Shown here piece after piece: positions 34,657 to 44,774 of a stretch of DNA of 64,000 nt. The DNA lies in assembly GCA_025602905.1 (NCBI GenBank), contig JAHLKI010000008.1, positions 868,001-932,000 on the forward strand, in the 5' to 3' direction. The notes under the pieces are model-generated. The model was not told where the DNA came from. It saw nothing but the letters and a program-made list of their open reading frames with translations, and ran no database searches. Position 1 is the first letter of the stretch; each line of letters starts with the position of its first letter. The stretch is from Phlyctochytrium arcticum. Taxonomy: Eukaryota > Chytridiomycota > Chytridiomycetes > Chytridiales > Chytridiaceae. Position numbers and translations under genes: made by a program.

Positions 34657-37600
34657 ATGTCACGAATGAGCCACATGCCAGGCCCAATACGAGCACCCCT
34701 TCGCACTCCTTTGGCAGCCGCTTCCTTGCCCCAGAGCCGACGGAACCAGTTTCAGTCGAGCGAGTACACATTCTGCTCTCCACAACGCGCATCCAAAAAG
34801 TTTTCAGATCGGATAGACGTATGTTGTTTCCGTGATGTAACTCCGCGCAACGAACGACTTACAGCTCGCTTTAGGATTATGAGATCAAAGAAATGCTAGG
34901 GAAAGGCGGGTTTGGGCTGGTACACCGTGCCGTTTGCAAGAATGCTGGCTTGGCGGGAAAAGAAGTCGCGATCAAGATGGTACGCCAATCTACTATTCGA
35001 TTGTCGGTTCTGATTTCCTAAGAAAGTCGAAAAACATAGATAGACAAGCGACTGATGAAGGCGGCCAACATGACGCTGAGAGTGGCGAATGAAGTAGAAG
35101 TCCACTGGCAGCTGCATCATCCCTCAATATTGTCCCTGTACAATTACTTCGAAGACCCTTCCTATGTATACCTCGTCATGGAGCTATGTCGAAACGGCGA
35201 ACTCTACGGGTACATTCATCGTCGTGGGGAACCTCTGCGAGAAGAGGAGGCAAGAGGAGTCATGACACAGATAGTTCGCGGCGTCTTGTATTTGCATGCC
35301 AATGGAATCATCCATCGTGATCTGAAGCTGTCGAATTTGTTGCTGACCGATCAGTTTGATGTGGTATGTCCGTTCCCGCTGTACATTCAATCCCATACTT
35401 ACGTGGGAGTAGAAAATTGCTGATTTCGGATTAGCCGTCAAACTCAGTGATCCTGACGGAGAACAAAAGACCATGTGTGGCACTCCAAACTATATCTCGC
35501 CGTAAGTTTGAGGAGAAGTCGTCTGCCCTTTGCGCTTTTTTTTGATAGCAGCTTAGTGAAATAGTATCGCGGCAACCTTACGGTCTGGCCTCTGATGTAT
35601 GGTCACTTGGTTGTATGGTCGTTACCATCCTAACTGGAAAGCCTCCGTTCGAGGTATGTCCACTTCTCGGTCTTGCTTAAGAACAATCCTAATCATAGAA
35701 AATCGTTTAGAGTCGGGCGGTCAAAAACACACTGGATCGTGTTTCCAGAGTAGATTACTCTCTTCCTGATCACATCAGTCCCGAAGCCCGAGATTTGGTG
35801 AATCGTTTGCTGCAAAAGGTTCGAAGTTCTGACAACATTGGTCAAAGTGGATTCTCAACAACAAGTGCCAATTTTCTAGGATCCAAAAACTCGCATCCCG
35901 CTTACCAAAGTCTTGACGCATGAATTTTTCAATCCTGCGAGACCCGTTGCCCCACTTCGCTCTCTTAGCCCTGGCGCAGATGTCAAATGCCGCAGGCGTG
36001 AACCATTGCGAGATTTACCGCCCAGACAACCCCAGCATCAATCACAATCTTCTTTTCATTACAGGGAGGCGGCCAATTCAAGAGAACCTGCAAAATCGAT
36101 ACCGCAACCTCGACCGCTACCGACAAAGGCCGGAGTGTCATCATCAGCTTCCTCAACAGCCGGCCTGTCGGCCCAGCACCCTCGTGATTCAAGGGAAATG
36201 AAGGAAAACGTAGGCGTGGCAGCAAATTCGCGGACTGCGTATACGACGACTAGTTCATCCGCATCGTTTCACGCCCGGAGCAAGTATGAAAAGCCAAGTC
36301 AATCCCATGCCCCCATCCCCGATACACCCCACCCTTCCACCAGGGACACAGTGACCCAATCAGGGCCACTTCCGACCTTGTCTACTCGTCGCCTCAAACC
36401 ATTACGTCAAAAAACCAAACATGGTACTGTACTCATTACCGAAAGCGGCCATGTTGTGCTTGACTTTGCGAGCGATGCCTTTCTCATGCGAATTGGACCT
36501 GATGGAGCAACCGTTGATCTAGTGGAACGTGGAAATGAGCGAGCTGGGGGAGATGGCACAGAGGGAATGGTGGTCCAAACATACGACCGCACATCACTTC
36601 CCGAGTCATTTGCCAAGAAATATCGCTACGCGGCACGCTTTGTCGACCTTGTCCGCTCCAAAACGCCCAAAATCATCTTTTATTCGCCTCAGGCGAAATG
36701 TATGCTAATGGAAAACGCGCCGCTAGCCGATTTTGAAATGGTGTTTTATAGTGGGACGCGAACCCATTATTCTGTTCCCAAGGGAGAAATGGAGATTCGG
36801 ATGCCGGCCGGGCACGGGAGGAATGAAGCGGAAACAGTCCGCATACAGGTGCCACTTGATGATGGCGGAGGTGGGAACGTTGATGTGGACATCTCCCCGA
36901 CGGTTGCTCCTATTGTCAAGCATGTCCAAGAATGTTTGAAGCAATGTGTGGATGTGGAGCGGAGTGGAAAATTGGAGGATCCTGGGACCAGGTTCCCGGT
37001 CATACTTAAAAGTTCCCAGTGCCGAGTAGGGGGAGGGGGCGGCGCAGGGTCAAGTCCTGAAGAGGGAGGCAGGTTAGGCAATACACGAGGCGAGCAGCCG
37101 TCTTTTCATCCGAGCTCGATATCCACTACTGCTTGGTCACGACAAGGAAATGGTCGGACGCCGAGAAAGGGGGTAGGGTCGAGTAGTGCTAGCCATGGGG
37201 AGGGATTATCTAGAGGACCCGGTATGCTACGGACGGGTGGTGTACCTACGTCGACGGCCGTATCATCTGTAGCATCAGTCGCATTATCGACAACCACGAC
37301 CCAGTCAACCCGCGAACCCACTTCTTCCCAATCCCGGCCCCCAACCGCACCTTCCCGGCGACCCATTTCACTCCCACCCCCATCGTCTGCATCGTCTGCC
37401 GTGAATCCCAAATCCTCGTCACAAATAGCCGCAACCGCCCAACTGCAATTCAAGTACCTCGCACGCGTAGGGTGGTGCATGAAAACAGCTGATAACCGCT
37501 TCGTCATGCTGTTTGTGGACGGCGTCAAAATGGTGGTTGACCCCAGAGACCAAACTTTGGAATGGGAGGCGACGCCTGGCACTACAGCAAGTGAAGGCGG

Positions 37601-37886
37601 ACACGTTCAACGGTAAGTTTTTTCGTCATTTTTTCCTTCCGCGAAACAGTTCTTGGTCTCATTATTACTTTTTGCTAGGTATCACATCAGCAAGAGTCTT
37701 CCAGAACCGGCAAAAGCCAAACTGGCCTACTTTCCGCAATTTCTTAAATTGGTTGGGGCTACCACATCCATTTCGTCGGCTGCGTCGTGTCCGGCCGGAG
37801 GTACAGCCCCACGACGGGTCGTATCGGCGTCGGCTTTATCTGAACTTTCAGGGCGATCAAGAGGAGTTGATAGAATGAGGGGGTGA
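34657..37886 (+). CDS. PLK4: polo-like kinase 4 (SAK), centriole duplication kinase
   Basis: PLK4 triggers centriole/basal-body assembly. Exons join to about 941 residues. A short disordered leader is followed by the kinase domain (about 55-317): [41 protein letters not shown], the activation loop [12 protein letters not shown] and DVWSLGCMV. After a disordered linker comes the cryptic polo box region (from [19 protein letters not shown] through [18 protein letters not shown]), then a Gly/Ser/Thr/Pro-rich linker and a C-terminal polo box 3 ([41 protein letters not shown]). A centriolar role fits a zoospore-forming fungus. The last exon and part of the previous one were copied to 40.35-40.83 kb. 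Confidence 0.93.
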
Positions 37887-38057
37887 ATTGACAGAATGGG
37901 ATGGGGAATTATTTTGAAAGGGATGTTTTTTGCCCTGCTTGTACATAGAGGTTTTTTTTGAAACCTCGCAGATCTTTTAGTTGGGGTGTATGGAGGGATC
38001 ATAGATGGTTTTGGATAATAAAATAATGCAAATGTTGCGCTGCATACAGACTGGTAC
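37536..38057 (+). repeat. source copy of the duplicated PLK4 3' end
   Basis: From GTTGACCCCAGAGACCAA to ACTGGTACA this stretch reappears in direct orientation at 40353-40835 with scattered substitutions and a few short deletions. It covers the last 75 bp of the penultimate exon, the last intron, the last exon and about 170 bp of 3' flank. Confidence 0.85.
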
Positions 38058-38684
38058 AGCCACTAAGTACAATACGGCTGATAGTATTCCAGTACTGTAG
38101 CGCTCCGAGCGTGGATGACTTACGATGATGCGAATCTGGAACACACATGGGATGAGGCCTAGGATGAGGCCAGATATATAAGGGAGATGAGCCCCCCCCC
38201 CCCCCCCCCCCCCCCCCACACACACACACAGATATTGTAGTTGTTATAACCCCCCAGACATTGTGGTTGTTATGAATGTTCCGTCTGGACTCAGTGAATG
38301 GCAGTATGAACGTCTTATGTATTGGGGAAACGGTCAAAAGGGTAAAGATGGTAAACGGAAAAAGGTCTTTGGAGGTTTTTTACTTGACAAACTTCAGAAC
38401 AATGGATATACCTACCAGATCAAGCTGAATGAGCCAATGTCACCGAAGGTTTGTTCTTGGCCCACCCGCGATCCCAATTATTACTGTCTCAACTAGCAAA
38501 AGCATACAGAGTAAAGAGCATATAGATCTATACTAGTATCTTGCATGTACTGGGCGATATAAATATAAATCTTCATTGATTGCGATCCGGTTGTGGAATA
38601 ATTATGGGTGGGAAATTGACAAGGTCAGTGTGAAAAAGAAGGACTAATATACAAAGGTAATGATAAAAAGGGGGATTTCGCTGA
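37887..38684. other. PLK4 3' flank with poly-C and CA repeats
   Basis: Contains a 26-base C run (38192-38217) followed by (CA)n, and just before it a TATA-like GATATATAAGGGAG. The piece 38105-38192 has an inverted relative at 41006-41076. A 77-residue frame at 38263-38496 (+) starts with VMNVPSGLSEWQYERLMYW; I do not recognise it and give it little weight. Confidence 0.5.
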
Positions 38685-39259
38685 TTACAAACTAAACAAC
38701 TTGTTCGCTTCACTGTCAAGCGCTCTTTCGACTGGAGACTGCCCTGGTTGAGGTACAATCTTGACAGCTTCTAGCTGGACTGTGTGGGTGATATGTTTGC
38801 CCTCGTCCCCCGGCACTTCCCACGACACAAACGCCACCGTGACGGCCACTACCGTTCCCTCAACCAACTGTGCTTCCAGGTCGTACGGGGTGAGAAACTC
38901 GCCCTCAAGGCCCTGTACGAGCGGAAAAATTGGCGCCACATTTGCTTTGTGGGGCCCGCAAAGTAGCTAGCGGCATGATGCTTAACCCGAAGGTTCGCTA
39001 TAGCAGTCCTTTTGCGTTCAAGTCTGGTGAAATTTTGACCAAAGTCATGAATGACTTCCTTCGCAATTTTGGACGCCCATTTGGGATCCGCCAGAGCTTC
39101 CGAATCAGTTTTTGACCTCTTAGAAGCCCTCGCACCAAATTCCTCAGACGACAATCGTTTTTGGCTTTGGCCTTCAACGTTTGGTTCCCTACCACATGAT
39201 GTGATAGATGTAACATCCATCTTGGATGATTCGTCGGTATTTTCTCGCGTTGGGGACAT
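38685..39259 (-). CDS. hypothetical protein, 166 residues
   Basis: Two exons (39259-38987, 38912-38685) join in frame across a 74-nt intron. The N-terminal half is hydrophilic with a basic patch (RASKRSKTDSE) and a helix around WASKIAKEVIHDFGQNF; the C-terminal half alternates hydrophobic residues (LVEGTVVAVTVAFVSWEVPG) as in a beta-sheet fold and ends SEANKLFSL. No known family is recognised. It lies next to the segmental duplication, and its own region was not copied. Confidence 0.55.
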
Positions 39260-39841
39260 GGGAAGGGGGGTATAATTACCGAGTGGTGGTGAGTAGGAGG
39301 GTATGGGGGCACCAGATGGGTTGGGTTAGCCAAAGACCAAGCGGGTCAGGAAAGTTCATGGCCTGGTTGGGGTGCGCGGTGGGGACAGCGGTGGACTGGA
39401 TGAAGGACTTCTTCACCGGGATGTAGTGGGTCCCTTGGGTGGTCCCCTTGACGAATGGCAGGTTTTTTCGCTGAGGCATAGTGAAAAGTTGACGGCTTGC
39501 GGGAAGGGTTTGGGATTGTCCTCCCGCCAGTCCCCGTAGACAGATGCCTTCGTGTAGCAAGTGCGGCCGGTGCAAACAATACCAAAGTCACAACGCCCGA
39601 ACATGCCCGTTGAACAAAGGCAATGCCGTACAGGAAACTGTTGTCGAGGATACCAGCAGTAGTAACGAGTTGAGCAGCGAAAGCAGTACTGCACCGGGTA
39701 TAGTTTCAGGTTGATAAGTATTCGTGCTCGTTTGCCCCTGGCAATGGTCACCGGTGCCGTTAACGGCGTGAATTGAACACTAGGATCTATCCTGGGATCT
39801 ATCCAAAAAGAAAACGATTCAAGTTTTATCCAAAAAAAAAA
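39260..39841. other. intergenic with a possible membrane-protein fragment
   Basis: On the minus strand around 39540-39700 one frame reads AAQLVTTAGILDNSFLYG followed by a strongly hydrophobic stretch (GVVTLVLFAPAALA). This could be one or two helices of a transporter, but no start, stop or partner exons fit, so it is at most a gene remnant. Confidence 0.25.
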
Positions 39842-40330
39842 ATGAACACCATCAGCTCAACACCCTACTTCTTCCCCAAAGGTCCAGCAAGCCTCCCCTC
39901 CTAAAAACAACCCCTGGATCCCGACACCGCAGCCTACATCTACACATTCACCCTCTCAACGACCGAACTCAAAGTCTACCCCGCCGACCAAATCGATACT
40001 CGGGTCCACGGCAAACTGTCCCTCAGTCTTCTCTACCCCCTCCCGTCTGTCACCTCCCTGTCGATTTACGCGTACACGGTTCCGTCCTCCCCACAAGACC
40101 CGCTCAGTCCCTCGATTGGACAACAGACCCTATGGACGAATACCAATCAACAGCCGAGAAAGTGGGAAGAGAATTTTAGTTTTGAAGTAAAGGGGTTACC
40201 CCATTACATTGTGCTTCGGGCCCTGCTGGAACGTTCTGAGGGGTTGGGGGATATCGGGATTGAGAAAGTCGTGCCGATGACTCGACTTAAAGAACTTCCG
40301 CCTAAGAAAGACGACGATTTTTGGTTTTAG
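39842..40330 (+). pseudogene. broken copy of the 41.8-42.3 kb gene
   Basis: Starting MNTISSTPYFF, the frame matches the protein encoded at 42314-41757 almost residue by residue (for example LSTTELKVYPADQIDTRVHG). A TAA stop interrupts it after 20 codons, where the parent has Ala-Lys. The C-terminus also diverges and ends early at KKDDDFWF. The copy is on the opposite strand to its parent and sits directly beside the PLK4-tail copy. Even the A-run before the start codon is shared. Confidence 0.85.
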
Positions 40331-40352
40331 TTTTTTGTGTGTTTGTAATATT

Positions 40353-40835
40353 GTTGACCCCAGAGACCAAGCTTTGGAATGGGAGGCGACGCCGGGCACT
40401 ACAGCAAGTAACGTCCAACGGTAAGTTTTCTCGTCATTTTTTCCTTCCGCGAAACAGTTCTTGGTCTCATTATTGCTATTGCTAGTTATCACATCAGCAA
40501 GAGTCTTCCAGAACCAGCAAAAGCCAAACTGGCCTACTTTCCGCAATTCCTGAAGTTGGTTGGGGCTACCACATCCATTTCCTCGGCTGCATCGTGTACG
40601 GCGGGAGGTAGAGCCCCACGACGGGTGGTATCGGCGTCGGCCTTATCTGAAATTTCAGGGCAATCAAGAGGGGTTGATAGAATGCGGGGGTGAATTGACA
40701 GAATGGGATGGGGAATTATTTTGAATGGGAGGTTTTTGCCCTGCTTGTACATAGAGTTTTTTTAGAGGGATCATAGATTCATAGATGGTATTAGATAAAA
40801 TAATGCAAATGTTGCGCTTCATACAGACTGGTACA
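40353..40835 (+). pseudogene. duplicated 3' fragment of PLK4
   Basis: This copy of 37536-38057 includes the intron with both splice sites (CGGTAAG to CTAG) and the polo box 3 end ([11 protein letters not shown] frame kept). It lacks the kinase and the first polo boxes, so it cannot make PLK4. Changes include loss of six bases near the donor and several substitutions. No promoter or start codon is joined to it. Confidence 0.88.
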
Positions 40836-41756
40836 TGATGGACCAAGCTCTTTTTCGACTAGGATATCCTATGTCAAATGTGTTTTTGAACGATTCAGAT
40901 GTTCAGCATGTGTTTCGAACCAATACAACATTTCGCGTTACCGGTGGGAATTTTCGAAGGCAGTGCTCTCGTATGACCGTACTGTGCCGTCGGTACAGCC
41001 ACAATCCCTCATCTCCCTTTATATATCTGGCTCCTCCATATTCGTTCGAATTATTGTAAAAGTCATCCACGCTCGGGGGTCGTATTTTGCCAAACACACC
41101 CTCCAAAGAAACAAATTTACCAGCAAATCGCCTCATATAGAACTACTTCTTTTTTCAATATATTGGAGCGCTAATTTTTGTACGAAGTTTGAGGTTGTAA
41201 AAGCGGGTAGGCTGTAAGAGTCAGGGAATTGATTCTTCTTTCGCGAGCGTGGGAAAGTGACCACGCGCGTTGCAGACCCAAATGTTCAGAAAAGATTTAG
41301 AGGTGAAAAGGAATGATTTTCACGCGAAAGTTAAGGAACAGACAGATAAGTCAGGTAAGAGGGACAGAGTATGCCCAAAAGAAGAGTATAAAAATGCGGA
41401 CAAAGTACAAACACGGCACATACAGGCAAAGTTGACCTTACCAGTTCAAGCTTCAAAGTAAAGGGTATACTCGTACATCTTATACACCAAGTTCAACTGA
41501 TGATATTGCCAGTTATCAGTATTTTTTCCATGCGCGAGGGATATATATGAGAAACTGCCACTCTTTTGGCTGAACATCTCGGCCTATGCACCACTCGAAA
41601 ACGGTAGGTTGGTAACAGAAAATGCGCTCACAAATGTATTTATGTGAAAGTACAGCATACACACCCAAAAAATTAAGAGTTTAGAACTAAGCTAATCAAA
41701 AGATCCAAAATTGGTACAAAGAAGAAGGAAAAACACACATTTTCCTGCTCATCACA
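40836..41756. other. intergenic, no gene seen
   Basis: Holds the inverted relative (41006-41076) of the TATA-like block at 38105-38192. Short open frames at 40835-41059 (+) and 41270-41461 (+) lack recognisable features or splice partners. Confidence 0.5.
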
Positions 41757-42314
41757 TCATATATAGAAATCCTTGATCCTTTCACCCAATATTACAAAAC
41801 GCACACATAAAACAGAGTCCATCGTATCCGTCTTCCGCAACATAGGTTTCGGGGGCGGAAGGTCTTTGTGTCTCGTCACCGGCACAATTTTCTCAATCCC
41901 GATATCTCCCAACCCCTCAGACCGTTCCAGCACGGCCCAAAGAACAATATTGTGGGGTAGACCCTTTACTTCAAAACTAAAATTCTCTTCCCATTTTCTC
42001 GGCTGTTGTGTGGTATTCGTCCATAGAGTCTGTTGTCCGATTAATGGACCGAGCGGGTCCTGGGGGGATGTCGGAGCCGTGCACGCGTAAATCGACAGGG
42101 AGGTGACAGACGGGAGGGGGTAGAGCAGACTGAGGGAGAGTGTGCCGTGGACTCGCGTATCGATTTGGTCGGCGGGGTAGACTTTGAGTTCGGTCGTTGA
42201 GAGGGTGAATGTGTGGATGTAGGCTGCGGTGTCGGGATCCAGGGTTTGTTTTTTGGCTGGGAGGCCTGGTGGACCGTTGGAGAAGATGTAGGGTGTTGAA
42301 CCGATGGTATTCAT
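41757..42314 (-). CDS. beta-rich protein of unknown family, parent of the 39.8 kb pseudogene
   Basis: A 185-residue single-exon frame from MNTIGSTPY. The pattern of short alternating hydrophobic strands (YIHTFTLSTTELKVYP, TLSLSLLYPLPSVTSLSIYA, ENFSFEVKGLPHNIVLWAVL) suggests a beta-sandwich such as a C2 fold, but no calcium-binding Asp pattern is evident. An ATG at 42398 would add 28 residues including a Lys run encoded by poly-A; the pseudogene copy supports the downstream ATG because similarity starts there. Function unknown. Confidence 0.65.
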   Translation of the reverse strand: MNTIGSTPYIFSNGPPGLPAKKQTLDPDTAAYIHTFTLSTTELKVYPADQIDTRVHGTLSLSLLYPLPSVTSLSIYACTAPTSPQDPLGPLIGQQTLWTNTTQQPRKWEENFSFEVKGLPHNIVLWAVLERSEGLGDIGIEKIVPVTRHKDLPPPKPMLRKTDTMDSVLCVRFVILGERIKDFYI

Positions 42315-42938
42315 CTTTTCTTTTTTTTTTTTGGATAAACTTGGTAAGGAATCGGTTCGTTTATGAGGTTGTTTGTTGAAAAGATGAACGATTGGCAAAA
42401 AACCGGTTTGTCCGCTCCCTTATGTTATGCTACCCAAATGTCAAAAGGGCTATCATAAAAGTCTGATGTCCCCCTTCTCCGGCGTGAAATTAGTCAAGAG
42501 AATGGGGTAAATTCATGCCCCCCTTTCCACTGATTTGTTGGGCTGATTGCTTGGAGAGTTCCGACTATTATTCTGCACCGCAAGAAATCTTTGATATAAA
42601 GAGCCTCTCGTCTCAGTCGTCTGACCCAGCGTCTGACCTCTGCTCGGCGAAGCAAGTGGCAGTGAATTTTCAGTTCGAAGCTTCGACTGGTCAGAATGTT
42701 CTGATTGACAGCTGGGGTTTAGTTTTGGGATTAGGGGAAAACCTGACCATTTCTGGTTGAGATTCTACATAGTCTCTTCCCCCCCCCCCCCCCCCCCCCC
42801 CCCCCGTGGAAATCAATCACACACCCACTATACAATAAAACACAAAGCAAAAAGCTCAAATCAAGTCTATACATTAAAAAATAAAAATCTATCAATCTAT
42901 CACATCACATACACATAATTTACAATTTCGAGGACGTC
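42315..42938. other. intergenic with poly-C tract
   Basis: A run of 27 C residues at 42779-42805 lies between the two minus-strand genes. An 81-residue frame at 42515-42760 (+) has no recognisable features. Confidence 0.5.
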
Positions 42939-44774
42939 TCAAGAGGTCACTGTTTCAGTAGGAGTAGCAGGTAGGGGGATGGGATCGGTGGGTGGAGAGC
43001 TGGGTGGAGTTGTCAGAGATGCATTGGTATCCTTTGGTTTTTTGCTGCTGCTGCTCTTCTTCTTATCTTTAACCCGAGTCGTACTTTTACTCCGACTCCG
43101 ACTCCGAGGTTCCTGTTCCTGTTCATCATCCACCAAAGTCTTTTTAGATTTCCGCCCTTCTTTCTCCTCCTTCTTCTTTTTCTTCTGATCCGATTTCGAT
43201 CCCTTCGATGAAGACTTTGACGAGGATTCGGTGGTGAGCGTGTCCGGTTGTACCCCTAAATACGGGGGGTAGTAATGCGCTGGGTAAGTAGGAGCAGTCG
43301 TACTGGGATCAGTGTAGGGAATGGGTTGGGGCGGGTAGTACATGTTGGCGTAGTAGCTGCCCATCATGGGTGGATTTAAGGGTGGTGGGGTATCTGATCC
43401 GATGGAAGCGGGAGATGTGGGGTTGAAGAGTTGAGGGGAGGGGTGAGGAGTGTAGATTTGACCACCCATGGGTGGCCATCCGTGCATCTGGGGAGGTGGT
43501 GGTGGTTGGGGTCCTGCTCCGACGGCGTTACCGTGAATATCGCGGCCGAGAACGGGGGTGAGGGAATCCTGACTAACAACAGATGGAGGAGTCCATCCCT
43601 GCATCTGGTGTCCGACGGCATTCCCGTGGATATCACGGCCAAGGACGGGTAAATCCATATGTTGTTGCTGCTGCTGTTGTTGCTGGAGCAGTGGGTGGTA
43701 GTAGGGTAAATGTCCCAAATCTTCTCCTTGTCCGTAGTCCTTGTATCCCGAAATGAGGGGTGCAGAGGGAAGAGTCCTGGGTGGGGATGTAGGCGGGGTG
43801 GGGAGTTCTTGGGGTGGGGGTAAAGATGTTGTGGTAGTGGTGGCGAGTGAAGATGTACGACGCTGAGGAGGTGCCTCATGGCCCCGTAAGGCGCGTTGAA
43901 CGGCTAATTGACGGGCAGCCCGGCCCCGAGGTGCATTTGCTGAGACAGGAGTGGTGGTGGGAGTCAACGGGCCTGCTGTTGCTGATGATGATGCCAAGGC
44001 CGCACCAACGGCAATCCCAACGGGGGTATCACTATCATCCGAGTCGGCCGATGACTCTGCATCCCCGGCATCCGGTTCCGAGTCTTCTGAATCGGTCAGG
44101 TTTCGGCGGACCAAGGGGTCGCCTTGCCCTCCGCGTCTGGAAGCTCGATTGAATGCTCTACCACTGGCACTGGCTCCACCGCTACTCGCTCGCATATGGT
44201 GTCGTGTAGATGGCGACACTGACGGAACGGCTGATTTCTGTTGCCCAAGAGAGGGAGATGAGGATGCAGGTCGTAAGTTTCCAGTACTACTACTACTCTT
44301 CAAATTGCCTAAATTCCACCGACTGAAATAATCATCGCGTGCCTTTCCATCCTCGTCTTTGTCTACCCGATGGTGACTTGAACTACTACTACTACTCGAG
44401 TTGCGAATGGAAGGTGAAGCTCGACTCTGTCCAACCTGCGCAACTTTGGCCGTGAATGCTGTCGTACTAGTCGTCGTTGTACTGTTCTGACTCCCACCAC
44501 CCACCCGCGATCTCTGCATTTGCTGTAAGAGTAACGGCGAAATCTCGTTTTCGGCATGTCGTCGGGTGGATGCTGCACTTGCTGATGATGATGAGAATGT
44601 CGAAGAGGAGGGCACATCGGATGCGAGAAGTGTATCAAAGGTAGCCAGCAAGTCGTCAAACATGCCTCCCCCACCGCCGCCGCCGCTACTTGAGGTCATA
44701 ATGGGCCCTTTTTGTTGTTGCTGGCCCAGGTTTTTATTTGTCGCCGCCGATTGTTTTTTGACGTCTGGCCTCAA
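42939..44774 (-). CDS. large disordered Ser/Pro/Gln-rich protein
   Basis: One uninterrupted frame of 611 residues, almost entirely low complexity: Ser runs, Thr runs, Gln-rich segments, Pro-rich and Tyr-rich (PPQPIPYTDPS) parts and a basic Lys/Ser C-terminal third. The motif PVLGRDIHGNAVG occurs twice about 40 residues apart, each followed by MxGWxPP, an ordered-looking repeat in a disordered chain. No domain is visible. The absence of stops over 1.8 kb and the varied codons in the runs support a real protein. An RNA- or condensate-related role would be speculation. Confidence 0.65.
   Translation of the reverse strand: MRPDVKKQSAATNKNLGQQQQKGPIMTSSSGGGGGGGMFDDLLATFDTLLASDVPSSSTFSSSSASAASTRRHAENEISPLLLQQMQRSRVGGGSQNSTTTTSTTAFTAKVAQVGQSRASPSIRNSSSSSSSSHHRVDKDEDGKARDDYFSRWNLGNLKSSSSTGNLRPASSSPSLGQQKSAVPSVSPSTRHHMRASSGGASASGRAFNRASRRGGQGDPLVRRNLTDSEDSEPDAGDAESSADSDDSDTPVGIAVGAALASSSATAGPLTPTTTPVSANAPRGRAARQLAVQRALRGHEAPPQRRTSSLATTTTTSLPPPQELPTPPTSPPRTLPSAPLISGYKDYGQGEDLGHLPYYHPLLQQQQQQQQHMDLPVLGRDIHGNAVGHQMQGWTPPSVVSQDSLTPVLGRDIHGNAVGAGPQPPPPPQMHGWPPMGGQIYTPHPSPQLFNPTSPASIGSDTPPPLNPPMMGSYYANMYYPPQPIPYTDPSTTAPTYPAHYYPPYLGVQPDTLTTESSSKSSSKGSKSDQKKKKKEEKEGRKSKKTLVDDEQEQEPRSRSRSKSTTRVKDKKKSSSSKKPKDTNASLTTPPSSPPTDPIPLPATPTETVTS

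Noticed and set aside
43376..43879. 167-residue minus frame inside the disordered-protein gene
   Set aside because: It is a shadow in another phase of the long 611-codon frame.
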